From UBA6244 sp041582875 (GTDB lineage: Bacteria; Bacteroidota; Bacteroidia; Bacteroidales; F082): a DNA stretch of 23,951 bases. Shown piece by piece: positions 9,147 to 16,435 of this stretch. The DNA is taken from contig JBFHGX010000045.1 of NCBI GenBank assembly GCA_041582875.1, positions 1 to 23,951 of the forward strand, in the 5' to 3' direction. The stretch's first letter is position 1, and each line of letters opens with the position of its first letter. The translations under genes were made by a program, and so were the position numbers. The notes beneath the pieces are model-generated. The model made no database searches. It was given only the letters and a program-made list of their open reading frames with translations, and was not told the origin of the DNA.

Positions 9147-9167
9147 AACTGCAGAAAGACCGCAGTT
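9147..9167. promoter_or_regulatory. Candidate operator, 6-bp dyad in the divergent region
   Basis: AACTGC (9147-9152) and GCAGTT (9162-9167) are exact inverted copies separated by 9 nt, between the WYL-type regulator gene and the VWA gene. The roughly 15-bp centre-to-centre spacing suits a dimeric regulator. Binding by the 8578-9132 product is a guess from position. Confidence 0.35.
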
Positions 9168-9185
9168 CATGGTGATATCATTGCA

Positions 9186-9193
9186 CAAATTTA
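9186..9193 (-). promoter_or_regulatory. Possible -7 element TAAATTTG for the WYL-type regulator gene
   Basis: The minus-strand reading TAAATTTG matches TAnnTTTG and lies 53 nt before the ATG at 9132. The candidate operator would then fall in the leader. I see no good -33 element. Confidence 0.3.
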
Positions 9194-9213
9194 ATCAACA
9201 TATCTAAAATATC

Positions 9214-9864
9214 ATGAAAAAATCATTGGATATCACCATCCTGCTCGACAAATCCGGGTCCATGGATTCCGCTAAAAACGAAACCATCCGGGGATTTAAC
9301 AACTTTGTCAGCATGCAAAAGGAAATTAATGCTCAGGTTAACCTTACTCTGATCACATTCAACCACAACTACCATGTAGAGTATGACGCCATCGACATTG
9401 CAGAAATTCCACCGCTCAATACCTATAATTACATCCCCGATGGGCTCACCGCTCTCCTCGATGCCATTGGACACACCATCAAATCCAACAAAAAAAGACT
9501 TAAAAGAAATGTTCCAGAATCCATACCATCAAAAGTTCTCTTCGTCATCATCACCGATGGCCTCGAAAACAACAGCATCAAATTCACACGTGAACAGATC
9601 TTCCGGCAAATAAAAAAGATGGAAGTTAAACAGCAATGGGAATTTGTGTTCCTGGCTGCCAACCAAGACGCAATTAGTGAAGCCAGTCAGTATGGTATCG
9701 ATGCCCGCAGAGCCATGACCTACGCGGCCAATAAAACAGGTATCGAACAAATTTATTTCTCGCTTTCCGAAAACATTCAACATGTTATGGAACACCAATC
9801 AACCTTCCAGTTCACTGAAGAACAAAGAAAAAAACAACCACTTCAACCAAATAACAACCAGTAA
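9214..9864 (+). CDS. Von Willebrand factor A (VWA) domain protein with intact MIDAS
   Basis: The 216-aa protein is almost entirely one VWA domain. The metal-ion-dependent adhesion site is complete: D12-x-S14-x-S16 in LLDKSGSMDS, T79 in GLTALLDAIG, and D115 in VIITDGLENN. It has no signal peptide or TM segment, so it is probably cytoplasmic. The C-terminus is polar and Q/N-rich. It belongs to a widespread stand-alone bacterial VWA group that also has the strand WEFVFLAANQDA. Cytoplasmic VWA proteins usually scaffold metal-dependent protein assemblies; the partner here is unknown. The stop codon overlaps the ribosome binding site of the next gene, so the two are probably co-expressed. Confidence 0.85.
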   Translation: MKKSLDITILLDKSGSMDSAKNETIRGFNNFVSMQKEINAQVNLTLITFNHNYHVEYDAIDIAEIPPLNTYNYIPDGLTALLDAIGHTIKSNKKRLKRNVPESIPSKVLFVIITDGLENNSIKFTREQIFRQIKKMEVKQQWEFVFLAANQDAISEASQYGIDARRAMTYAANKTGIEQIYFSLSENIQHVMEHQSTFQFTEEQRKKQPLQPNNNQ

Positions 9865-9869
9865 AGGAG
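9863..9869 (+). promoter_or_regulatory. Strong Shine-Dalgarno sequence AAAGGAG deciding the start at 9878
   Basis: AAAGGAG ends 8 nt before ATG 9878 and overlaps the TAA of the VWA gene. Purine-rich Shine-Dalgarno sites are rare in Bacteroidota, so this one is notable. It argues for start 9878 over an upstream in-frame ATG at 9788 or the open frame from 9782. Confidence 0.6.
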
Positions 9870-9877
9870 AAAACAAA

Positions 9878-10075
9878 ATGATACTTATACATTCCACCAA
9901 TCAGTTCGGTATTGAAAATGTCAATAACACACAAGCTGCCATATTGATTAAGGTAAGTCGAAAAACAATAGGCCATTGGGCAAAGCAATATCGTGTCAAA
10001 TCACACGGACCTTGGATTCTTTACTTTAATACGAGCAGACTAAAGAGAGGTATGTTTGCCACAAATAAAAACTAG
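9878..10075 (+). CDS. Small helix-turn-helix-like protein, 65 aa
   Basis: The product has a central segment NTQAAILIKVSRKTIGHWAK (about residues 17-36) that reads as a compact helix-turn-helix, followed by a basic tail with Arg and Lys. It is net basic and could bind DNA as a small repressor, activator or excisionase-like factor; I cannot place it in a named family. The start was chosen for the strong Shine-Dalgarno site 8 nt upstream. It lies 13 bp after the VWA gene in the same direction and probably shares its transcript. An AT-rich dyad ahead of the Argonaute gene (10856-10877) is a conceivable target, but nothing shows that directly. Confidence 0.6.
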   Translation: MILIHSTNQFGIENVNNTQAAILIKVSRKTIGHWAKQYRVKSHGPWILYFNTSRLKRGMFATNKN

Positions 10076-10125
10076 CTATCCCAATCTCACATACAGTATT
10101 AAATTATCATCTAAACTCTACAGCT

Positions 10126-10569
10126 ATGAACATGGAAAACTTTTGCAACGAAATGCTCGATTTTCAGGAAGGAAATGAAGACTTCATTAGATTGTTCGAA
10201 AACTATCTGCATTCAGAAATCTACCTTGAGATAAAAGAATTTCTCAATATAGCCCACCCAAATTGGAGAAAAAACAAAGAACTCGGAAGTTGGGCGCCAG
10301 AATATATCCTTCAAATCATTGATTTATGGTCAGATGAAGAATCGGAAAGACCCTTTTGCCAATGGCTCACATGTATATATCAGGAACTTGATGCCAGCTA
10401 CTTCAATTATAAAAATGATTTCCAGGCTACTCGCCGCGATGAGCTCCGCAAAATATTTGAACAGGAAGAAGGAGATAACTTCAATGGCATCTATACATGG
10501 GCTGAATATGATAAGTTATTCGATGATTTCGTTAAAAAAAATGATGAAGAAATAGTATGGAGTTTTTAA
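10126..10569 (+). CDS. Hypothetical strongly acidic protein, 147 aa
   Basis: I do not recognise this family. The composition is striking: about 33 Asp/Glu against about 14 Lys/Arg, with many Trp, Tyr and Phe residues. It looks alpha-helical throughout, with no signal peptide or TM segment. The profile is compatible with a DNA-mimic/antirestriction protein, an immunity protein or an acidic partner subunit; none of these can be chosen from the sequence. It starts 50 bp after the small HTH gene on the same strand. A TAnnTTTG match (TATGTTTG, 10051-10058) inside the end of that gene may be its own promoter. The 324-bp gap after it separates it from the Argonaute gene. Confidence 0.65.
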   Translation: MNMENFCNEMLDFQEGNEDFIRLFENYLHSEIYLEIKEFLNIAHPNWRKNKELGSWAPEYILQIIDLWSDEESERPFCQWLTCIYQELDASYFNYKNDFQATRRDELRKIFEQEEGDNFNGIYTWAEYDKLFDDFVKKNDEEIVWSF

Positions 10570-10625
10570 TCAACCAGGCAATCCTCTTTTTGTGTAGGCT
10601 AACATCCTCCACAAAACCCACCCAA

Positions 10626-10745
10626 TCCGCGTCATCCGCGTCCCATTACCCACGCGTCAGCCAGCCAAAAGCCAACAGCAAACAGCCAAAAGCCTTTCCT
10701 GCTCACGCGTCAGCCAACAGCAAACAGCAAACAGCCAAAAGCCTT
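10626..10745. repeat. Low-complexity direct repeats in the 324-bp gap before the Argonaute gene
   Basis: The gap 10570-10893 holds no credible gene. A tandem 9-nt unit TCCGCGTCA/TCCGCGTCC lies at 10626-10643. Two imperfect copies of a roughly 45-bp unit follow at 10651-10696 and 10704-10745. Each begins CACGCGTCAGCCA and ends CAGCCAAAAGCCTT, and each is filled with CAGCAAACAGC-like shorter repeats. Similar AACAGCAAACAGCC tracts are, to my knowledge, dispersed intergenic repeats in Bacteroidota. The composition is far more C/A-rich than the flanking DNA, which suggests inserted or slippage-expanded sequence. Confidence 0.7.
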
Positions 10746-10797
10746 CTGAGCATCCCCTTTTTTACCCAAATAACAACCTCATTCCAACTCCTTTTTC

Positions 10798-10805
10798 TAA
10801 CTTTG
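10798..10805 (+). promoter_or_regulatory. -7 promoter element TAACTTTG for the Argonaute gene
   Basis: This is an exact TAnnTTTG match 88 nt before the ATG at 10894. It suggests that the Argonaute gene has its own promoter and a leader of about 80 nt. No clear -33 TTTG is present. Confidence 0.5.
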
Positions 10806-10855
10806 TGCCGACCCTTTATCTAACAAACTTGTAGCACTACATCCTTACTGCCCAT

Positions 10856-10877
10856 ATTATTAATAATCAGATTATTA
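10856..10877. promoter_or_regulatory. AT-rich dyad just upstream of the Argonaute start
   Basis: TAATAATC (10861-10868) and GATTATTA (10870-10877) are perfect inverted copies around one base. They overlap a 12-bp palindrome ATTATTAATAAT (10856-10867). The element lies in the leader, 16 nt before the ATG, where a bound repressor or an RNA structure could control expression. In AT-rich DNA, chance dyads of this size occur. Confidence 0.35.
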
Positions 10878-10893
10878 ACGCAATACCTATGAT

Positions 10894-13005
10894 ATGAAAA
10901 AACCCAACCTAACATTCAACCTACTTACCTTCAATCACCCAAATGAAGAATTAACCCTTTACTTCACCAATTCTGAAGGCAATCACCTCACCAGAATCTT
11001 CCACACCCAGGTTCCCGAAGAAGTAATCACCCATTTTGGCCAACAAGACAACTACTACACTTCCTTCGACCAACCAACAGACAACTTGCTGCCCGTTACA
11101 AAAAACACCAAACCCGACCGTCAAAAACAACCCGCTGCAGAAGGCCCGTCAAAATGGGAAAACATCAAAAACTCAGCCTTCACCATTTCACTGCTCAAAA
11201 AATACTACAACTGGCAAATTCACAACTGGTTCAAAGAAAAACAAATCCTGGTCAAACCAAATTTCATCCACGACAACCAAATATGGCTATCCCTTAAAAC
11301 AAAAGACGATCAATATTATCTCCACGAAAAATTCACCATTAAAGTACAAATAGCCAAAATCACCAACCAACCCGAGCTCGTGGTATCAGCCGATAGCATC
11401 TCAAAGATATTCCGTTCCTCCGTGGCCGACCTCATGTCCGATATTTCCGTCGGTAGCATCAACTGGGTAGTCTTTAATCGCACCCTTTGCAAACTCGACG
11501 ATCTGTCGGATGAAGGCAGACAGTCACTTGACAAGGTCTATCCGGTTTGGAACTTCAAACTCCGTGACGACCTCAACCAACCCACCGAAGCCCCCAACCG
11601 CGAAAACAAATACCTCAAATACCTTAGCCACATCAACCAGTTTTTTACCGATTACCTCAACACACCAGAGTTTAAAGCCATCATCCCAATCGACAGCCCC
11701 ACTTTTATTTCGGTACATGACCTAAGGTTGGGCAGGGTGAACGAAACCAGCAATCAGCTGATGTTTGGCGATGGAAGTCTCCACAATGTCCCCTACATGG
11801 GCATGCAACAAGGTCCATTCAAGTCAAGCATTTATAGCAAAATACAGTTCTTTTACATCATGCATGAGAAAGACAAAGATGTTGCACTATTATTAAATGA
11901 CTACTTTAAAAAAGGACTGCATTCATTTAGAGGATTGTACAATTTCGCACGGGTTCCCTATTTAACCAAATCCAATTTTAGCATCCTGTTTAAAGATGCC
12001 GACAATCCCCTGCCAGAAATTGAACGCGAGATTTACGACCGCAGTTTTGATTCCGAAACCCATTACATGGCCATCTACCTCAGCCCCCACAGCAAACATA
12101 CCGGCGATAAAAAGCACAAGGACATCTATTTTAAAGTGAAACAAATGCTGCTGAAAAGAGACATTACCTCACAAACCATCGAAGCTGAAAAAGTCCGCCA
12201 GGCAGTCATCCAAAATTCGCGTTACGACTATAGCTTGAACAACATCGCCATCGCCATTCTGGCCAAGCTGGATGGAATCCCCTGGAAGCTCAACACCAAA
12301 TTAAAAAAAGAACTCGTTGTAGGCATTGGTGCTTTTAAAAGCAATGATACAAAAGTCCAGTACCTCGGGAGTGCCTTCAGCTTCGCCAACGACGGGAAAT
12401 TCAATCAGTTTGAATGTTTTCTGAAAAACCAAACCGACGAACTGGCCGGATCCATCATCCTCCAGGTACAGGAATATGTAGCTGCCAACACCCACATCAA
12501 CCGGCTCATTATCCACTTTTATAAAAACATGAGCAGCAAAGAACTCGCTCCCATCGAAGAAGGGCTATACAACTTGGGGCTTGACATCCCCGTTTTCATC
12601 CTCACCATCAACAAAACCGAATCACATGACATCGTTGTCTTCGACAACGACTGGCCTGACCTCATGCCCCTTAGCGGGACCTTTATCAACCTCGGTCAAA
12701 ACCAGTACCTGCTTTTCAACAACACGCGTTACAACACCAATGGCAAATTCAACGCCGCCGACGGTTACCCGTTTCCTGTTAAAATCAGCATCCGCTGTAC
12801 TGAACCCGAGCGGACCGATGACCATAAAATCATCCACGACCTCATCGATCAGGTTTACCAGTTCAGTCGCATGTACTGGAAGTCAGTTCGACAGCAAAAC
12901 CTTCCGGTCACCATCAAATACCCCGAATTGGTCGCCGAAATGTACCCCCACTTCTCCGGAAGAGAAATCCCCAACTTTGGAAAAAATAACTTGTGGTTTT
13001 TGTAA
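10894..13005 (+). CDS. Prokaryotic Argonaute with a degenerate PIWI catalytic site
   Basis: The 703-aa protein ends in MID and PIWI domains. A linker-like segment (about residues 295-390) contains PYMGMQQGPF and FFYIM. The MID pocket for a guide 5'-phosphate looks complete: Y412 and K416 in DIYFKVKQ, Q427 in TSQT, K458 in LAKLDG. PIWI starts near 470. Where the first catalytic Asp is expected (GID) the sequence is VVGIGAF with G479. The second (HRDG) is HFYKN with Y543. The last (HYAD) is KYPE with E678. Slicing is therefore unlikely; guide-directed binding remains plausible. The first 290 residues look like divergent N/L1/PAZ material but are not confidently assigned. Inactive long Argonautes of this kind act with effector partners, and none of the known types is adjacent. 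Codon use is C-rich, unlike the following restriction genes, which suggests a separate origin. Confidence 0.85.
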   Translation: MKKPNLTFNLLTFNHPNEELTLYFTNSEGNHLTRIFHTQVPEEVITHFGQQDNYYTSFDQPTDNLLPVTKNTKPDRQKQPAAEGPSKWENIKNSAFTISLLKKYYNWQIHNWFKEKQILVKPNFIHDNQIWLSLKTKDDQYYLHEKFTIKVQIAKITNQPELVVSADSISKIFRSSVADLMSDISVGSINWVVFNRTLCKLDDLSDEGRQSLDKVYPVWNFKLRDDLNQPTEAPNRENKYLKYLSHINQFFTDYLNTPEFKAIIPIDSPTFISVHDLRLGRVNETSNQLMFGDGSLHNVPYMGMQQGPFKSSIYSKIQFFYIMHEKDKDVALLLNDYFKKGLHSFRGLYNFARVPYLTKSNFSILFKDADNPLPEIEREIYDRSFDSETHYMAIYLSPHSKHTGDKKHKDIYFKVKQMLLKRDITSQTIEAEKVRQAVIQNSRYDYSLNNIAIAILAKLDGIPWKLNTKLKKELVVGIGAFKSNDTKVQYLGSAFSFANDGKFNQFECFLKNQTDELAGSIILQVQEYVAANTHINRLIIHFYKNMSSKELAPIEEGLYNLGLDIPVFILTINKTESHDIVVFDNDWPDLMPLSGTFINLGQNQYLLFNNTRYNTNGKFNAADGYPFPVKISIRCTEPERTDDHKIIHDLIDQVYQFSRMYWKSVRQQNLPVTIKYPELVAEMYPHFSGREIPNFGKNNLWFL

Positions 13006-13180
13006 ATAGCATGAAGTTTTAATTATTTGCTAGCAACAACTCTCAATTTTTAAAAAGATAATCAATTGAAAAAGAAGATTCTTTATTCGGACATCTATTA
13101 AAGATCAAGACTTAAACAATGGATAACAGGTATTTGGGGAATTACAGAAATTAATACCGCAGTTATTCCTAATAAAACGC

Positions 13181-13188
13181 TATTTTTG
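13181..13188 (+). promoter_or_regulatory. -7 promoter element TATTTTTG for the restriction-modification operon
   Basis: This exact TAnnTTTG match lies 13 nt before the ATG at 13202. It implies a very short leader. No -33 TTTG is obvious. Confidence 0.4.
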
Positions 13189-13201
13189 AGTATTTAAATA
13201 T

Positions 13202-16200
13202 ATGGGACGTTCAACTGTACATTACGCAGATAACAAGACAAATAAGGCTTTAAAATCACTCCATAATAAGCTTAGACCGGCAGGTACACCTGTACAAAGG
13301 GTTGAATACATCATTGAATTGCTCTTGCTCCGCATTTTTGAAACAAAAATCAAACAAGACGATGAATTTAAACCGCTTCGAGAATTATTCTCAGTTGACT
13401 ATAAGTGGCTGAATCCCAAAACAGGTAAAGAAGAATCCAACGAAAATCGCTTGTTTTCTTATTTGCCGTCAGTTTCAAACGATCAGATTTTATCGGAACT
13501 TAACGACAACTACTTTCCTTTTTATTCTACCATTCTGCAAAATGCCCGAAAGGTTTTCGATGGCAATTTACCTCAAAAAGTACAAGATCAATTGGTGTTG
13601 ATTGAGGAGGTTTTTAGCAATTCAAATTTCACAAACAATGTAAACAGCGGAAATCTGGGTGAAGTAATCAATATTGTGGCCAACGATATTGAAGAGGCCC
13701 GATTGCTTAAAACTGATTTGTTGGGCGATGCGATCGAATCGGCTTTGAGCGAAACTGGTGGGACCAAAGACGTGGGTCTGTTCCGTACCCCCGATCATAT
13801 TCGCCAGTTTATGACCGCGCTGATTGAGCCCACTTTTGACGATATCATTTTCGACCCAGCCTGCGGTACCGGAGGATTTCTTTTTGACGCCTTTGAATTT
13901 GTAATGCGCCGGATTGACCCAACCCGTGAATGGCCTGGTGAAAAAGCGCATTCGGAATTATCAGGATGGTTCGATAATTACTTTGAAAACAATCAAATTG
14001 AATTTCCGAGCATCGAGCAAACAACCCAGTTTTACCGAAGTGGTGTTACAGGTGTTGAATATTTGGGCATGATCCGCAAAATGGCGGCCATCAACTTTTA
14101 TATTCGTGGCCTAAACCCAGCCAACATCGAACAAGGGGACTCGCTGGCCAAATACCGCCCTGTAACCGACCACGAAACAAAATCAGTAATTCTTGCAAAT
14201 CCTCCTTTTGGCGCGCAACGCGATCAGGAAGCCTATCCCGATGTGTGGGGTGAGTATTCAAAAGAATCGGAAACCACGATTTTGTTTGTAAAACTCATGT
14301 TTGAGCACCTGAAACAAGGCGGACATTGTGCGGTGGTGGTTTCTGAGGGTTTTCATACCTGGGATCAGTTTAGCGCGAAAGCATTGCGTAAAATGTTGTT
14401 GGAAGAAGCACAACTAAAAGCGGTGATTTCGTTGCCTCAAGGTTTGTTTGTGAGCAAGAACGGACAGGGACCAAAAACTTCAATTCTTGTTTTTGAAAAG
14501 GGTGGAAAAACCGATTGGACATGGTTTTACAAAGTAACCAACGATGGTTATTCCATGGGGACCAACCGAAAAGAACAAAAAGGGAATCAGCTTGCTGAAT
14601 GTTTAACCCTATACCACCAATTTGTAAAACAGGGCAATAAGCCTGAAGAAACCAAAAACCAATTTTGCATTCCTGCCGAGTGGGTAAAAACCCTCGACCC
14701 GCGTATAAAAGAAAAAATCCGCATCGAAACACGTGCCGATATGGTGGCCAAAGGCAAAATTGAAAAAGCAAAGAAAGCCGGGGAATTAGACAAAAAAATC
14801 AAGGCAAAAAAAATTACCGATGCCGACAAGCAAATGGAATTAAAAGTATTCGACCAAATGCTTGAAAACCGCATACAAAACGAAATTGCCAAACGCATCG
14901 ACAAAGCACACAATTATTCATTCAATTTCGCCAATTACAAAAGTACCATTAGCGACAGCCAGATTACAGAATGGACTGAAGCCCTTAAACACATTCAGCC
15001 AAACGGGGCAAAAACACTTGACGAGGTTTATAAAAAACTAAGCAATGGTAAACCCGAAAATATTTTGCCATATCTGCTCAAACTAAATCCTGCCAATGCG
15101 CTCGAAGCCGACATTGCCCGTGAATATGTGAGCAATCTGGATAACGACCTGATCTTAAAACACAAGGAACTGAATGTGATTAAGGAGATTTTAAAATCAA
15201 AACAGAAGTTTCCAAACGAAAAGTTAGGAAATTTGCTTAAACAAAAATCAACCAAGATAAAATTAGACGATGACATTGTCTACAAACAAGTAAAAATTCG
15301 ACTTTACGGCAATGGCGTCGAAATAAGAGGGAAACAATTAGGGTCGGAAATTAAAACTGAAAATCAGTTTTTGGTGAATGCTGGTGATTTTATTATGTCC
15401 AAAATTGATGCCCGAAATGGTGCATATGGTATTGTTCCTGAAGAATTGGAAAATGCTGTAGTAACGTCCTCCTTCCCATATTTTGAATTTCAAGGAGAAA
15501 TAATTCCTAAATATTTACTCTCGATTGTGACACAACCATATTTTTTCAAAAAAATTGAAGATATGGTTTCAGGTGCAACTGGCAGAAGAAGTGTTGAAGT
15601 TGATGATTTTTTAGGAATGGAAATTCCGCTCCCTTCCATTGAAGAACAAACCGCTATTGTAGCTCAAATTGAAAAACAAAAAGCAATTATTGAGGGTGCG
15701 GAAAAGGTTTTGAAAAATTGGTCAATAGACCTGTCTGTATATTTAATTGATGTAGAATTAAATGCGATCGGGAATGCAATAATTGAAACTAAAAATGGTT
15801 GGTCTCCTGTTTGTAAAGGAGGTAACCAAGCTGTTTTGTCAATAAGCTGTTTGCAGAATGGTAATTTAGATTTTTCTAAAGTCAAATATACCGACGAACA
15901 AAGAGCAGATATTAATAAATTCTATGTACAGAAGGGCGATTTTTTCTATAGTCGCGGGAACACAAAGGAATTAGTTGCATTAGCCGCTTTAGCAAATACA
16001 GAAGTGCCAAAGATTGTGTTTCCTGATCTACTTACTAGGGTGAAATTTAATGAGAAAATGATTTTACCTGAATTTGCAGTTCTTTGTTTTAATTCAAAAC
16101 TTGGAAGAAACTATTTTGGCAATGTGTCAGTAGGTGCTGCACCTTCGATGGTAAAAGTATCTCAAGGCTATATGATGGATTTTAAAGTTCCTTTTCTGAA

Positions 16201-16378
16201 TAACATAGACCTTCAGCGCCAAATCGTTAAAGAGTTAGATTCCCAAATGCAAATTTTAGAAGGTTTACGTCAAATGAAAGCCGAAGCTGAAATTAAAATC
16301 AGTAAGATATTAGCCGATGTTTGGGGCGTTGAATTTGTTGAACCTAAAATTGAAGAAGAAAAAACGGTTATTGAATAA
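13202..16378 (+). CDS. hsdMS: Type I restriction-modification fused methyltransferase-specificity subunit (HsdM-HsdS)
   Basis: The 1058-aa protein joins the two subunits that are usually separate. Residues about 1-180 form an HsdM N-terminal helical domain. The N6-adenine methyltransferase follows with the SAM-binding motif DPACGTGGF from D218 and catalytic NPPF at 333-336. A Lys/Glu-rich helical region (about 500-660) leads into HsdS from about 665. HsdS has two target recognition domains (about 665-825 and about 855-1035), each followed by a coiled-coil spacer: IPLPSIEEQTAIVAQIEKQK and VPFLNNIDLQRQIVKELDSQ. It should methylate adenine in a bipartite site and guide HsdR. The site cannot be read from sequence. 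The fusion fixes M and S at 1:1, so two copies per complex would give four recognition domains unless the protein folds as a half-complex. Confidence 0.95.
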   Translation: MGRSTVHYADNKTNKALKSLHNKLRPAGTPVQRVEYIIELLLLRIFETKIKQDDEFKPLRELFSVDYKWLNPKTGKEESNENRLFSYLPSVSNDQILSELNDNYFPFYSTILQNARKVFDGNLPQKVQDQLVLIEEVFSNSNFTNNVNSGNLGEVINIVANDIEEARLLKTDLLGDAIESALSETGGTKDVGLFRTPDHIRQFMTALIEPTFDDIIFDPACGTGGFLFDAFEFVMRRIDPTREWPGEKAHSELSGWFDNYFENNQIEFPSIEQTTQFYRSGVTGVEYLGMIRKMAAINFYIRGLNPANIEQGDSLAKYRPVTDHETKSVILANPPFGAQRDQEAYPDVWGEYSKESETTILFVKLMFEHLKQGGHCAVVVSEGFHTWDQFSAKALRKMLLEEAQLKAVISLPQGLFVSKNGQGPKTSILVFEKGGKTDWTWFYKVTNDGYSMGTNRKEQKGNQLAECLTLYHQFVKQGNKPEETKNQFCIPAEWVKTLDPRIKEKIRIETRADMVAKGKIEKAKKAGELDKKIKAKKITDADKQMELKVFDQMLENRIQNEIAKRIDKAHNYSFNFANYKSTISDSQITEWTEALKHIQPNGAKTLDEVYKKLSNGKPENILPYLLKLNPANALEADIAREYVSNLDNDLILKHKELNVIKEILKSKQKFPNEKLGNLLKQKSTKIKLDDDIVYKQVKIRLYGNGVEIRGKQLGSEIKTENQFLVNAGDFIMSKIDARNGAYGIVPEELENAVVTSSFPYFEFQGEIIPKYLLSIVTQPYFFKKIEDMVSGATGRRSVEVDDFLGMEIPLPSIEEQTAIVAQIEKQKAIIEGAEKVLKNWSIDLSVYLIDVELNAIGNAIIETKNGWSPVCKGGNQAVLSISCLQNGNLDFSKVKYTDEQRADINKFYVQKGDFFYSRGNTKELVALAALANTEVPKIVFPDLLTRVKFNEKMILPEFAVLCFNSKLGRNYFGNVSVGAAPSMVKVSQGYMMDFKVPFLNNIDLQRQIVKELDSQMQILEGLRQMKAEAEIKISKILADVWGVEFVEPKIEEEKTVIE

Positions 16379-16385
16379 TTAAAGG

Positions 16386-16417
16386 TTTTAAACCCCTCGA
16401 ATTCGAGGGGTATAAAA
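16386..16417. repeat. 32-nt near-perfect palindrome between hsdMS and the KilA-N gene
   Basis: The core 16392-16411 is a perfect 20-bp palindrome (ACCCCTCGAATTCGAGGGGT). It extends to 16386-16417 with one mismatch per side and flanking T/A runs. As RNA it would form a strong hairpin with A/U on both sides, 8 nt after the hsdMS stop. It may attenuate the downstream genes, or it may be a dispersed REP-type palindrome. Confidence 0.75.
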
Positions 16418-16435
16418 TATAAACGATCTAATCTT

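Noticed and set aside
9782..9877. Upstream extension of the small HTH gene
   Set aside because: It lies inside the VWA coding sequence, and a strong Shine-Dalgarno site points to ATG 9878.
10626..10745. Possible CRISPR array
   Set aside because: Units are few, imperfect and internally repetitive, spacers are not unique, and no cas gene is present.
10557..10823. 88-codon open frame overlapping the end of the acidic protein gene
   Set aside because: It runs through the CAGCAAACAGCC repeats and gives a low-complexity Ser/Lys/Ala-rich product; it looks like an artefact of the repeats.
13006..13201. Possible effector gene between the Argonaute and the restriction operon
   Set aside because: The 196-bp gap has stops in all frames and holds only a promoter-like TATTTTTG.
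16386..16417. Intrinsic terminator separating hsdMS from the KilA-N gene
   Set aside because: The stem is strong, but only a short mixed A/T tail follows and no new promoter is evident, so full termination is not supported.
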